Shown here piece by piece: positions 35,753-43,913 of a stretch of 64,000 nucleotides of DNA (position 1 is its first letter; the number at the start of each line of letters is the position of its first letter). The DNA comes from Geothrix rubra. Its GTDB lineage: Bacteria > Acidobacteriota > Holophagae > Holophagales > Holophagaceae. The notes under the pieces were generated by a model. The model saw nothing but the letters and a program-made list of their open reading frames with translations. It was not told the DNA's origin and made no database searches. The DNA lies in assembly GCF_030268065.1 (NCBI RefSeq), contig NZ_BSDD01000003.1:62001-126000 (forward strand), in the 5' to 3' direction. The translations under genes and the position numbers were made by a program.

Positions 35753-37771
35753 ATGAACCTCTCCAGAACCCTCCTGACCCTGGCCCTGGCCGCGGCGCCC
35801 CTGGTCGCTGCGACCCCGACCCCGAAGCCCATCCTCGGGGTGGACCGGGCCTACCTCGACCCTTCGGTCTCTCCCTGCCGGGACTTCTACGCCTACGCCA
35901 ACGGGACCTTCGACAAGGTGCCCATCCCCGGGGAGTACGCCTCGTACGGGGTGAACCAGGAGATCGACGAGCGCAACGAGGCCATCCTGAAGGCCATTCT
36001 CGAGACCGCTGCCCGGACGGGCGGAGCCAAGGGCACCGTCGCCCAGCGGGTGGGGGATTTCTACGCCTCCGGCATGGACGAGGCGGGGATCGAGAAGGCC
36101 GGGCTCCAGCCCCTGGCCCCTCTCTTCGCGGCCATCGCAGCCCTCAAGACCCCCGCGGACCTGACCGCCGGGATCGGCCGGCTCCAGATGCTCGGCATCC
36201 ACGCCGGCTTCGGGTTCGGTGTCCAGGTGGATGACAAGGACAGCTCGGCCATGATCGCCAGCTTCTGGCAGGGCGGCCTCGGGCTGCCCGAGCGCGACTA
36301 CTACCTGCGCCCCGGGAAGGAGGCCGAGGCCATCCGCCAGGCCTACGTGGCCCACATGGGCCAAATCTTCGAGCTGGCCGGCGACACCCCGGCCCAGGCC
36401 CGGACGGAAGCCCAGGCCGTCATGGCCCTGGAGACGAAGCTGGCGCAGGCCTCCCGCACCCTCGTGGCGCTGCGGGATCCCCAGGCCAACTACCACAAGG
36501 TGGCGCGTACGGATCTGGCGGCCCTGGCGCCCGGCTTCGACTGGGCCGGGTTCGCGGCGACTGTGGGCCTGCCCGCCTCCCAGGCCCATGTCCTGGTGGG
36601 CCAGCCGGAGTTCTACAAGGCCCTGGGCACCCTCCTCGCCTCGGAGCCCGTGGCCACCTGGCAGACCTACCTCCGCTGGAACGTCCTGCGCGCCGCGGCG
36701 CCCTACCTCGGCTCGGCCTTCGTGAAGGAGAACTTCGCCTTCTACGGCAGGGCGCTCTCCGGCACCACGGAGCTGAAGCCCCGGTGGAAGCGGGTCCTCT
36801 ATGCCACCGACCGCGCCCTGGGCGAGGACGTGGGCCAGCTCTACGTGAAGGCCGCCTTCAGCCCCGAGGCCAAGGCCCGGGTGCTGCAGATGGTCGAATT
36901 CCACAAGGAGGCCATGCGGGCGCGCATCCTCGCGGCCGACTGGATGGGCGAGGCCACGAAGCAGCAGGCCATCAGGAAGCTCGAGGCCATCCGCGCCAAG
37001 GTGGGCTACCCGGACCGCTGGCGGGACTACCGCGGGCTCGAGGTCTCCCGTCTTCCCTACGTCCTGAACGTGCAGGCCGGCGCCGCCTTCGAGTTCCGCC
37101 GCCAGATGGCCAAGCTGGGAAAGCCCGTGGACCGCGACGAATGGCACATGACGCCCCAGACCAACAACGCCTACTACGATCCCAGCATGAACGAGATCGT
37201 GCTGCCGGCGGGCATCCTGCAGCCGCCCTTCTTCGACGAGAAGGCGGACGACGCCTCCAACTACGGCGCCCTGGCCTCCACCATCGGCCACGAGCTGACC
37301 CACGGCTTCGACGACCAGGGCCGCCAGTACGACTGGCAGGGCAACCTCAAGGACTGGTGGACAGAAGCGGACGCCAAGCGCTTCGAAGCCCGCGCGGACC
37401 ACATCGTGAAGCAGTACGACGCCTTCGAGGTGCTGCCCGGCCTGCACATCAACGGCAAGCAGACCCTCGGCGAGAACATCGCCGACATCGGCGGCCTGCG
37501 CGTCTCCTACGAGGCCTTCAAGCTGGCCGCCAGGGGGAAGGACCTGAAGTCCATCGACGGGTTCACGCCGGACCAGCGGTTCTTCATCGCCTTCGCCCAG
37601 GGCTGGCGGACCAACCAGCGGCCGGAGGCCCTGCGGCTGGGCGTCACCACCGACGTCCACTCCCCGGTGCGCTGGCGGGTGATCGGCCCCGTGGCCGACT
37701 TCCCCGAGTTCCGGAAGGCCTTCGGCTGCGCCGAGGCCCCCGCCGGCCAGGCCCGCACCGCCATCTGGTAG
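35753..37771 (+). CDS. M13-family metallopeptidase (neprilysin-like), copy 2
   Basis: The 672-residue paralogue of the preceding gene has a signal peptide (LALAAAPLVAATPTP), the SPCRDFYAYANGTFDKVPIP signature and zinc motif TIGHELTHGFDDQGRQYD (His513-x-x-x-His517). GENIADIGGLRVSYEAF and an RTAIW end also match. Shared landmarks such as EIVLPAGILQPPFFD show the relationship. A strong U-tailed terminator lies just after the gene, so the two peptidases form one unit. Confidence 0.95.
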   Translation: MNLSRTLLTLALAAAPLVAATPTPKPILGVDRAYLDPSVSPCRDFYAYANGTFDKVPIPGEYASYGVNQEIDERNEAILKAILETAARTGGAKGTVAQRVGDFYASGMDEAGIEKAGLQPLAPLFAAIAALKTPADLTAGIGRLQMLGIHAGFGFGVQVDDKDSSAMIASFWQGGLGLPERDYYLRPGKEAEAIRQAYVAHMGQIFELAGDTPAQARTEAQAVMALETKLAQASRTLVALRDPQANYHKVARTDLAALAPGFDWAGFAATVGLPASQAHVLVGQPEFYKALGTLLASEPVATWQTYLRWNVLRAAAPYLGSAFVKENFAFYGRALSGTTELKPRWKRVLYATDRALGEDVGQLYVKAAFSPEAKARVLQMVEFHKEAMRARILAADWMGEATKQQAIRKLEAIRAKVGYPDRWRDYRGLEVSRLPYVLNVQAGAAFEFRRQMAKLGKPVDRDEWHMTPQTNNAYYDPSMNEIVLPAGILQPPFFDEKADDASNYGALASTIGHELTHGFDDQGRQYDWQGNLKDWWTEADAKRFEARADHIVKQYDAFEVLPGLHINGKQTLGENIADIGGLRVSYEAFKLAARGKDLKSIDGFTPDQRFFIAFAQGWRTNQRPEALRLGVTTDVHSPVRWRVIGPVADFPEFRKAFGCAEAPAGQARTAIW

Positions 37772-37792
37772 GCCTCCCGGGCATCTGTGACC

Positions 37793-37822
37793 AAAGGCCG
37801 CCCCGGATCCGGGGCGGCCTTT
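37793..37822 (+). terminator. Rho-independent terminator after the M13 pair
   Basis: AAAGGCCGCCCCGG and CCGGGGCGGCCTTT form a perfect 14-bp stem with a two-base loop, followed by TTCT. This is the most classical terminator in the window. Confidence 0.8.
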
Positions 37823-37865
37823 TCTACACTGGATCCAGGCCGCCGGCCCGCCCCCAGGGAGTCCC

Positions 37866-39497
37866 ATGCGCATCCGCCCCCTCGCCCTCCTGGCCATCCT
37901 CCTCTCCCTCGGCACGGGTCTGGAGGCCTGCACGAACCTGCTCATCACCAAGGGTGCGAGCAAGGACGGCTCGACCATGATCACCTACGCCGCCGATAGC
38001 CACACGCTCTACGGCGAGCTCTACTTCAAGCGCGGGGGCGCCCACCTGCCCTCCGAGATGCGCGACATCGTGGAGTGGGACACGGGCAAGTTCCTCGGCC
38101 GCATCCCCGAGGCCCCGGTGACCTATACCCGCGTGGGCAACATGAACGAGCACCAGCTCGCCATCGCCGAGACCACCTTCGGCGGGCGGAAGGAGCTGCA
38201 GGTCCCCAGCGGCATCGTGGACTACGGCAGCCTCATCTACATCGGCCTGGAGCGGGCGAAGACGGCCCGGGAGGCCATCGAGGTGATGACGACCCTCGCG
38301 GAGACCTACGGCTATGCCTCGGAGGGGGAGAGCTTCTCCATCGCGGATCCGAACGAGGCCTGGATCCTCGAGATGATCGGGAAGGGCAAGGGCCAGAAGG
38401 GCGCGCTGTGGGTCGCCTACAAGCTGCCGGACGGCACCATCAGCGCCCACGCCAACCAGTCCCGGATCCGCCAGTTCCCGCTCAATGATCCGAAGAACGC
38501 CCTGTACAGCAGAGACCTCATCCCCTTCGCCCGGGAGCACGGGTGGTTCAAGGGCGAGGACAAGGACTTCAGCTTCGCGGACACCTACGCCCCCCTCACC
38601 TTCGGCGCCCTCCGCTTCTGCGAGGCCCGGGTCTGGAGCCTCTTCCGCCGCGCCGCCCCGAGCCAGGATCTTCCCATCGACTACGTGAAGGCCGTGAAGG
38701 GCGCCAAGCCCCTGCCCCTCTGCATCAAGCCCGACCACAAGCTGGACGTGCGGGATGCCATGGAGCTCATGCGCGACCACTTCGAGGGCACCGAATTCGA
38801 CATGACGAAGGACGTGGGCGCCGGCCCCTTCGCCTCGCCCTACCGCTGGCGGCCCATGACCTGGAAGCTCGACGGGCAGGAGTACCTGCACGAGCGGGCC
38901 ATCAGCACCCAGCAGACGGGGTTCTCCTTCGTGGCCCAGTCCCGCGCCTGGCTGCCCGATCCCGTGGGCGGGGTGCTCTGGTTCGGCGTGGACGACACCT
39001 ACACCACCTGCTACGTGCCCATCTCCTGCGGCGTCCAGGCCCCGCCCCACGCCTTCGCCGAGGGCACCGGGGACTTCAACGCCTTCAGCTGGGACAGCGC
39101 CTTCTGGACCTTCAACTTCGTGAGCAACTACACCTACACCCGCTGGCGCGACATGATCCAGGACGTCCAGAAGGTGCAGCGGGAATTCGAAGGGCGCTTC
39201 ACCGCCGAGCAGGCCGACGTGGACCGCCGAGCCCTCGCCCTCTACAAGGAGGAGCCCGGCCTCGCGAAGGACTTCCTGACGAAGCGGGCCGCGGATGCCA
39301 CCGCCGAGGTGGTGGCCCGCTGGCAGAAGCTGGGCCAGTTCCTCATCTGGAAGTACCTCGACGGCAATGTGCGGGACGAGAAGGGCAAGGTCACCCATCC
39401 CCGCTACCCCGATGCCTGGTACCGCCGCATCGTGAAGGATCACGGGCCGGTCATCGAGATGAAGAAGGTGGAGGGGCTGGCCGCGGACGAGGAGTAG
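37866..39497 (+). CDS. C69-family dipeptidase (Ntn hydrolase), secreted
   Basis: The 543-residue protein has a signal peptide cut before Cys22 (EACTNLLITKGASKDGS). The freed Cys22 would be the N-terminal nucleophile of the PepD/C69 fold. Other family parts are GNMNEHQLAIAETTFGGRKEL and ESFSIADPNEAWILEMIGKG. It splits dipeptides, finishing what the neighbouring endopeptidases begin. A TACACT box lies at about 37825 and AGGGAG precedes the ATG. Confidence 0.92.
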   Translation: MRIRPLALLAILLSLGTGLEACTNLLITKGASKDGSTMITYAADSHTLYGELYFKRGGAHLPSEMRDIVEWDTGKFLGRIPEAPVTYTRVGNMNEHQLAIAETTFGGRKELQVPSGIVDYGSLIYIGLERAKTAREAIEVMTTLAETYGYASEGESFSIADPNEAWILEMIGKGKGQKGALWVAYKLPDGTISAHANQSRIRQFPLNDPKNALYSRDLIPFAREHGWFKGEDKDFSFADTYAPLTFGALRFCEARVWSLFRRAAPSQDLPIDYVKAVKGAKPLPLCIKPDHKLDVRDAMELMRDHFEGTEFDMTKDVGAGPFASPYRWRPMTWKLDGQEYLHERAISTQQTGFSFVAQSRAWLPDPVGGVLWFGVDDTYTTCYVPISCGVQAPPHAFAEGTGDFNAFSWDSAFWTFNFVSNYTYTRWRDMIQDVQKVQREFEGRFTAEQADVDRRALALYKEEPGLAKDFLTKRAADATAEVVARWQKLGQFLIWKYLDGNVRDEKGKVTHPRYPDAWYRRIVKDHGPVIEMKKVEGLAADEE

Positions 39498-39592
39498 CGG
39501 TCCACGCGGAAATCCCGGGCCGTTCGGAGGGGGTCCCGCGTCGCGGGGCCCCCTCCTCCTGCCGGCAGGATCGGGGGAGTTCCGGAGCCCCG

Positions 39593-39901
39593 ATGCGGCC
39601 GTTCCTTCTCCTTCCCCTGCTCGCGCCAAGCCTGCTCCCCGTACCTGCCCGGGTGGCCGCTCCGCCGGCGGAGCCCGATGCGGCCCGGCGCGTCTCGGAG
39701 GCTGGAGACTGAAGGGGCCCCGAGGTGTGGATTGACGGGGAGGGCCGGTTCCTTCCCGTCCGCTTCCGGCTCGTCATGGATTTCCGCCTGCTGAAGGGCG
39801 GCGCCTACCAGCCGCTTCCGGCCGCGCGGAGGCCCTGGCAGGAGGGCGCCCGCCCTTCGTGCCCAAGGTCACCCTCGCCCCCCCTGGGACCCCGTGGATA
39901 A
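39593..39901 (+). pseudogene. broken gene for a small secreted protein (in-frame TGA)
   Basis: An ATG with GGAG upstream begins a signal-peptide-like stretch (MRPFLLLPLLAPSLLPVPARV). The frame meets TGA after 39 codons (39710-39712). The same frame then continues protein-like for another 60-odd codons (EVWIDGEGRFLPVRFRLVMD and LLKGGAYQPLP) to a TAA at 39899-39901. The later part has normal amino-acid make-up, so this looks like a gene killed by one stop, or an end-trimmed relic. No family was recognised. Confidence 0.45.
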
Positions 39902-39924
39902 TGGCAGGTCTTCCCGAGGTTCCC

Positions 39925-41703
39925 ATGCACCGCCCCGATCCCCATTCCTTCTACGAGTCCTCCCAGCCGAAGACCCGTCGGCTGAGGCTGAAGCTGGGGG
40001 TGGATTTCGACCGGAAGCGGATCGAGGGCGAGGCGACCCTGGAATTCGGCGACAGCGTGCAGGGCGACCTGGACCTGGACACCAAGGGGCTGGAGATCCT
40101 CTCCGTGAAGGTGCCCGGGGCCGGCCCCATCCCCTGGAGCCTGGGGGAGGAGCAGCCCATCCTCGGCCGGCGCCTGCGGCTGACGCTGCCTGCGGACACG
40201 CAGGAGGTCGCCATCTCCTACCTCACCTCGCCCGAGGCCATGGCCCTGCAGTGGCTGGAGCCCGCACAGACGGAGGGCAGGCAGGCCCCCTTCCTCTTCA
40301 GCCAGTGCCAGCAGATCCACGCCCGCACCCTGGTGCCCTGCCAGGACACCCCGATGGTCCGCATCTCCTACCAGGCGGAGGTCACGGTGCCCGAGGGCCT
40401 GACCGCCGTGATGTCGGCGGGTCCCGCCGGGGACGCCCCGGCGCCCGGCGGCCGGCACGTGTTCCGGTTCGCGATGCCCCAGCCCATCCCCAGCTACCTC
40501 CTGGCCCTGGCCGTGGGGCGACTGGCGTCCCGCGACCTGAGCCCCCGCAGCCGTGTCTGGGCCGAGCCGGAAACCGTCGCGTCCGCCGCGTGGGAGTTCG
40601 CAGGCGTGGAGGACATGATCGCCAAGGCCGAGGGGCTCTTCGGCGCCTACCCCTGGGACCGCTACGACATGCTGGTGCTGCCGCCCTCCTTCCCTTATGG
40701 CGGGATGGAGAACCCGCGCATGACCTTCCTCACGCCCACGCTGCTGGCCGGGGACCGCAGCCTGGTGGACGTCGTGGCCCACGAGCTGGCCCACAGCTGG
40801 ACGGGCAACCTGGTCACGAACGCCAGCATGGAGCACTTCTGGCTGAACGAGGGCTTCACCGTGTGGGCGGAGCGCCGCATCCTGCGCATCCTCCACGGCT
40901 CGGATGAGGAGGCCCTGGGCTGGGCCATGGGCCAGAAGGCCCTGGAGGACAGCCTGGAGCGCTTCAAGGACGAACCCCACCTGACGGTCCTGCGCCTGCA
41001 CCTGGAGGGCATCGATCCGGACGACGCCTTCTCGAGCATCCCCTATGAGAAGGGCGCCCGGCTGGTGGCGGCCCTGGAGCGCGAGGTGGGCGAGGAGCGC
41101 TTCCACCGGTTCATCCGCGACTACATGGATGCCTTCCGCTTCACCTCCATCACCACGGAGCAGTTCTGCACCTTCGTGGAGGAGCAGCTTCCGGGGGCCC
41201 TGAAGGCCGTGGGCGCCGATGCCTACCTCCACCACCCCGGCCTGCCGGAGACGGCGCCGGTGTTCCGGAGCGCCCAGCTCGACCGGCTGACGGCCCTTGC
41301 GGAGCGCTGGCCCGAGGGCGTGCGCCCCACCGGCGAGCAGATCGCCGCCTGGAAGCCCGCCGAGCTGCTGGTCTACCTCCAGAAGCTGCCCCGCCAGCTC
41401 ACACCGGCGGACTGCGCCTGGCTGGACGGGAACCTCGCCCTCATGGGCCGGGGCAACTACGAGATCCTCGTGGAGTGGCTCACCCTGGCCGCCGCCGCCG
41501 ACTACGAGCCGGCCTTCCCGCGCATCCGGGAGGTGCTCTCGAAGGTGGGCCGCATGAAGTACCTGCGACCCCTCTACGGCGCCCTCGGCGGCCACGCGCG
41601 CACCCGCGCCCTGGCCCGGGAGATCTTCGCCGCCGCGAGCCCGGGGTACCACGGCCTGTCGCGGCGGGTGGTCCAGGGCGTCCTGGAGAGCTACCCCGCC
41701 TGA
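39925..41703 (+). CDS. M1-family aminopeptidase (leukotriene A4 hydrolase-like)
   Basis: The 592-residue protein has the M1 exopeptidase motif YGGMENPRMTF and the zinc site HELAHSWTGN (His286-His290) with the third ligand in FWLNEGFTVW. The HEAT-like C-terminal helical domain and the overall length resemble LTA4H-type enzymes more than PepN. There is no signal peptide with the ATG at 39925 (GAGG upstream), so it acts in the cytoplasm on imported peptides. Upstream in-frame starts exist but lack ribosome sites. Confidence 0.9.
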   Translation: MHRPDPHSFYESSQPKTRRLRLKLGVDFDRKRIEGEATLEFGDSVQGDLDLDTKGLEILSVKVPGAGPIPWSLGEEQPILGRRLRLTLPADTQEVAISYLTSPEAMALQWLEPAQTEGRQAPFLFSQCQQIHARTLVPCQDTPMVRISYQAEVTVPEGLTAVMSAGPAGDAPAPGGRHVFRFAMPQPIPSYLLALAVGRLASRDLSPRSRVWAEPETVASAAWEFAGVEDMIAKAEGLFGAYPWDRYDMLVLPPSFPYGGMENPRMTFLTPTLLAGDRSLVDVVAHELAHSWTGNLVTNASMEHFWLNEGFTVWAERRILRILHGSDEEALGWAMGQKALEDSLERFKDEPHLTVLRLHLEGIDPDDAFSSIPYEKGARLVAALEREVGEERFHRFIRDYMDAFRFTSITTEQFCTFVEEQLPGALKAVGADAYLHHPGLPETAPVFRSAQLDRLTALAERWPEGVRPTGEQIAAWKPAELLVYLQKLPRQLTPADCAWLDGNLALMGRGNYEILVEWLTLAAAADYEPAFPRIREVLSKVGRMKYLRPLYGALGGHARTRALAREIFAAASPGYHGLSRRVVQGVLESYPA

Positions 41704-41792
41704 TCCTCTCCAGGACATCCGGCCCGGGGTCCCGCCCCGCGAGCCTGCTCGCCCAACCGCCCCTCGACCCGCCTCGATCCCCACGGTGAACC

Positions 41793-43853
41793 ATGAGCGA
41801 TGATTCCACCCAGGACGGCCTGCGCCTCCCCGAGAACGCCTTCCGGGAGCTGAGGGAGGGGGAGGCCTACCAGCCGGTCGTACCCGCCGGGCTGAACCCG
41901 CCCGAGGTCACGGTGCGGAGCGTGGTCTCCGGCTTCTTCTGGTCCGTGATGTTCTCCGCGGCCGCCACCTACATCGCCCTGAAGCTGGGCCAGGGCATCG
42001 AGAGCGCCATCCCCATCTCCATCCTGGCGGTGGGCTTCTCGGTCTTCGCCGTGAAGTTCCTCAAGCGCCGGGCCTCCACCCTGCTCGAGAACGTGAACAT
42101 CCTGGCCATCGGCGCCACCAGCGGCATCATCGCCGGGGGCAGCGTCTTCGTCATGCCCGCCGTCCACATCCTGGAGCTGAAGACCAGCTTCTGGCAGATC
42201 TTCCTGGTGCCCCTCCTCGGCGGCATCCTGGGCGTGTTCTTCCTCGCCCCCTTCCGCCGCTACTTCGTGCGCGACCTCCACGGCAAGCTGCCCTTCCCCG
42301 AGGCGACGGCCACCACCGAGATCCTCATGGCCGGCAAGCGGGGCGGGCACAGCGCCATCGTCCTCACCTATTCCGCCATCACCGCCGCCATCTTCGATTT
42401 CGTAGGCCCCGCCATGCATGGCTGGGCCGAGAACTTCAGCACGGCCACCATCGGGGTCCTGAACGGCTTCACCACCCGGTTCAAGGCCGTGTTCTCCATG
42501 AACACCGCCGCCGCGGTCATGGGACTCGGCTACATCATGGGCATCCGCTACGCGGCCATCATCATGGCGGGCAGCATGCTGAGCTTCCTGGTGCTGGTGC
42601 CCCTCTTCGCGCACCTGGGCCAGTTCATCCCCGGCGCCATCTCCATGGGCGCCCCACCCCTCGGCACCATGCCCTACGATGCCATCTTCGCCAACTACGT
42701 TCGGCCCGTGGGCATCGGGGGCATCTTCGCCGCCGGCATCATCTCGATCCTGAAGATGTCCCCGGTCATCGGGAAGGCCACGAAACAGGCCTTCGGCGAG
42801 ATCGGACACCTCCTGAAGGGCGGCGCGAAGCAGGCGGAGGACGTCCGCACGGACCGGGCCATGCCCATGAGCATGAACCTCCTGGGCATCCTGGCCGTAT
42901 CCCTCGCCATCCTTTTCTATTTCCGCTTTTCCGTGCTGGCGGGCGAGCCCAGGAGTACGTATCTCGCCCTCATCTCCACGGCCCTGACGCTGGTCATCAC
43001 CTTCCTGTTCGTGGCCGTGAGCGCCTGGGCCGTGGCCATGATCAGCGTGACCCCCATCAGCGGCATGACCCTCACCACCCTGATCGTCACGGCCGTGGCC
43101 CTGGCCTCCCTGGGGCTCGCCGGCAAGAGCGGGATGCTCCAGGTGCTGCTCGTGGGCGGCGTGGTCTGCACGGCCCTCTCCATGGCCGGCTCCCTGGTCA
43201 CCCAGTACAAGATCGGCTACTGGCTCGGCGCCACGCCCCGCACCATCGAGGTCAGCAACATCCTGGGCAGCGTCGCGGCCTCGCTGGCCACCACCGCCGT
43301 CATCCTCCTCATGGCCAAGGTCTACGGCTTCTCGCCCAGCGCCGCCCATCCGCATCCGCTGCCCGCCCCGCAGCCCAACGCCATGGCCGCCGTGTTGAGG
43401 GGCGTCTTCGGCGGCGCCGGCGCCCCCTGGTTCATGTACGTCATCGGCGCCGTCATCGCCGCGGCCGTGGAGATGTGTGGGGTGTCCGGCCTGGCCTTCG
43501 CCATGGGCATGTACCTGCCGATGGAATTGAACTCCCCGCTCGTCCTGGGCGCAGCCGTGGCCTGGTTCGTGCAGCGTTCCAGCGCCGATCCGGCGCTCTC
43601 GAAGGCCCGGCATGAGAAGGGCACCCTGATCGCCTCCGGGTTCATCGCGGGCGGGGCCCTGGTGGGGGTCCTGACCGCCTTCCTCAAGTTCATCGAGGAT
43701 TCCGCCCACGTCCACCTCATCCCGGACGTTTCGGCCTGGGGCGGCTTCGGTGCCTTCGTGGGCGCCTGGGGCAACTGGATCGGCCTGGCCGTCTTCCTCC
43801 TGCTGGCCTGGGGTCTCTACTGGGACGCCTGCCGCGAGAAGGTGGAAGCCTGA
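41793..43853 (+). CDS. OPT-family oligopeptide transporter, copy 1
   Basis: The 686-residue protein has about 15 membrane helices. PFPEATATTEILMAGKRGG is a conserved OPT motif, and the first helices contain AAATYIALKLGQGIESAIPISI. OPT carriers import peptides (or metal-chelates in the YSL branch) with protons. A second OPT gene follows 60 bases later with parallel motifs. Position after three peptidase genes suggests peptide uptake; the YSL-type metal alternative cannot be excluded. Confidence 0.92.
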   Translation: MSDDSTQDGLRLPENAFRELREGEAYQPVVPAGLNPPEVTVRSVVSGFFWSVMFSAAATYIALKLGQGIESAIPISILAVGFSVFAVKFLKRRASTLLENVNILAIGATSGIIAGGSVFVMPAVHILELKTSFWQIFLVPLLGGILGVFFLAPFRRYFVRDLHGKLPFPEATATTEILMAGKRGGHSAIVLTYSAITAAIFDFVGPAMHGWAENFSTATIGVLNGFTTRFKAVFSMNTAAAVMGLGYIMGIRYAAIIMAGSMLSFLVLVPLFAHLGQFIPGAISMGAPPLGTMPYDAIFANYVRPVGIGGIFAAGIISILKMSPVIGKATKQAFGEIGHLLKGGAKQAEDVRTDRAMPMSMNLLGILAVSLAILFYFRFSVLAGEPRSTYLALISTALTLVITFLFVAVSAWAVAMISVTPISGMTLTTLIVTAVALASLGLAGKSGMLQVLLVGGVVCTALSMAGSLVTQYKIGYWLGATPRTIEVSNILGSVAASLATTAVILLMAKVYGFSPSAAHPHPLPAPQPNAMAAVLRGVFGGAGAPWFMYVIGAVIAAAVEMCGVSGLAFAMGMYLPMELNSPLVLGAAVAWFVQRSSADPALSKARHEKGTLIASGFIAGGALVGVLTAFLKFIEDSAHVHLIPDVSAWGGFGAFVGAWGNWIGLAVFLLLAWGLYWDACREKVEA

Positions 43854-43913
43854 GCCTGACCCCGGACCCCCACCGGTAGTACCTTTGTCGGATACCCCAC
43901 CCCAGGAGTCCCC

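Noticed and set aside
39710-39712. TGA as selenocysteine codon
   Set aside because: No SECIS-like stem-loop or redox motif around the codon and no selenoprotein family match; pseudogene is simpler.
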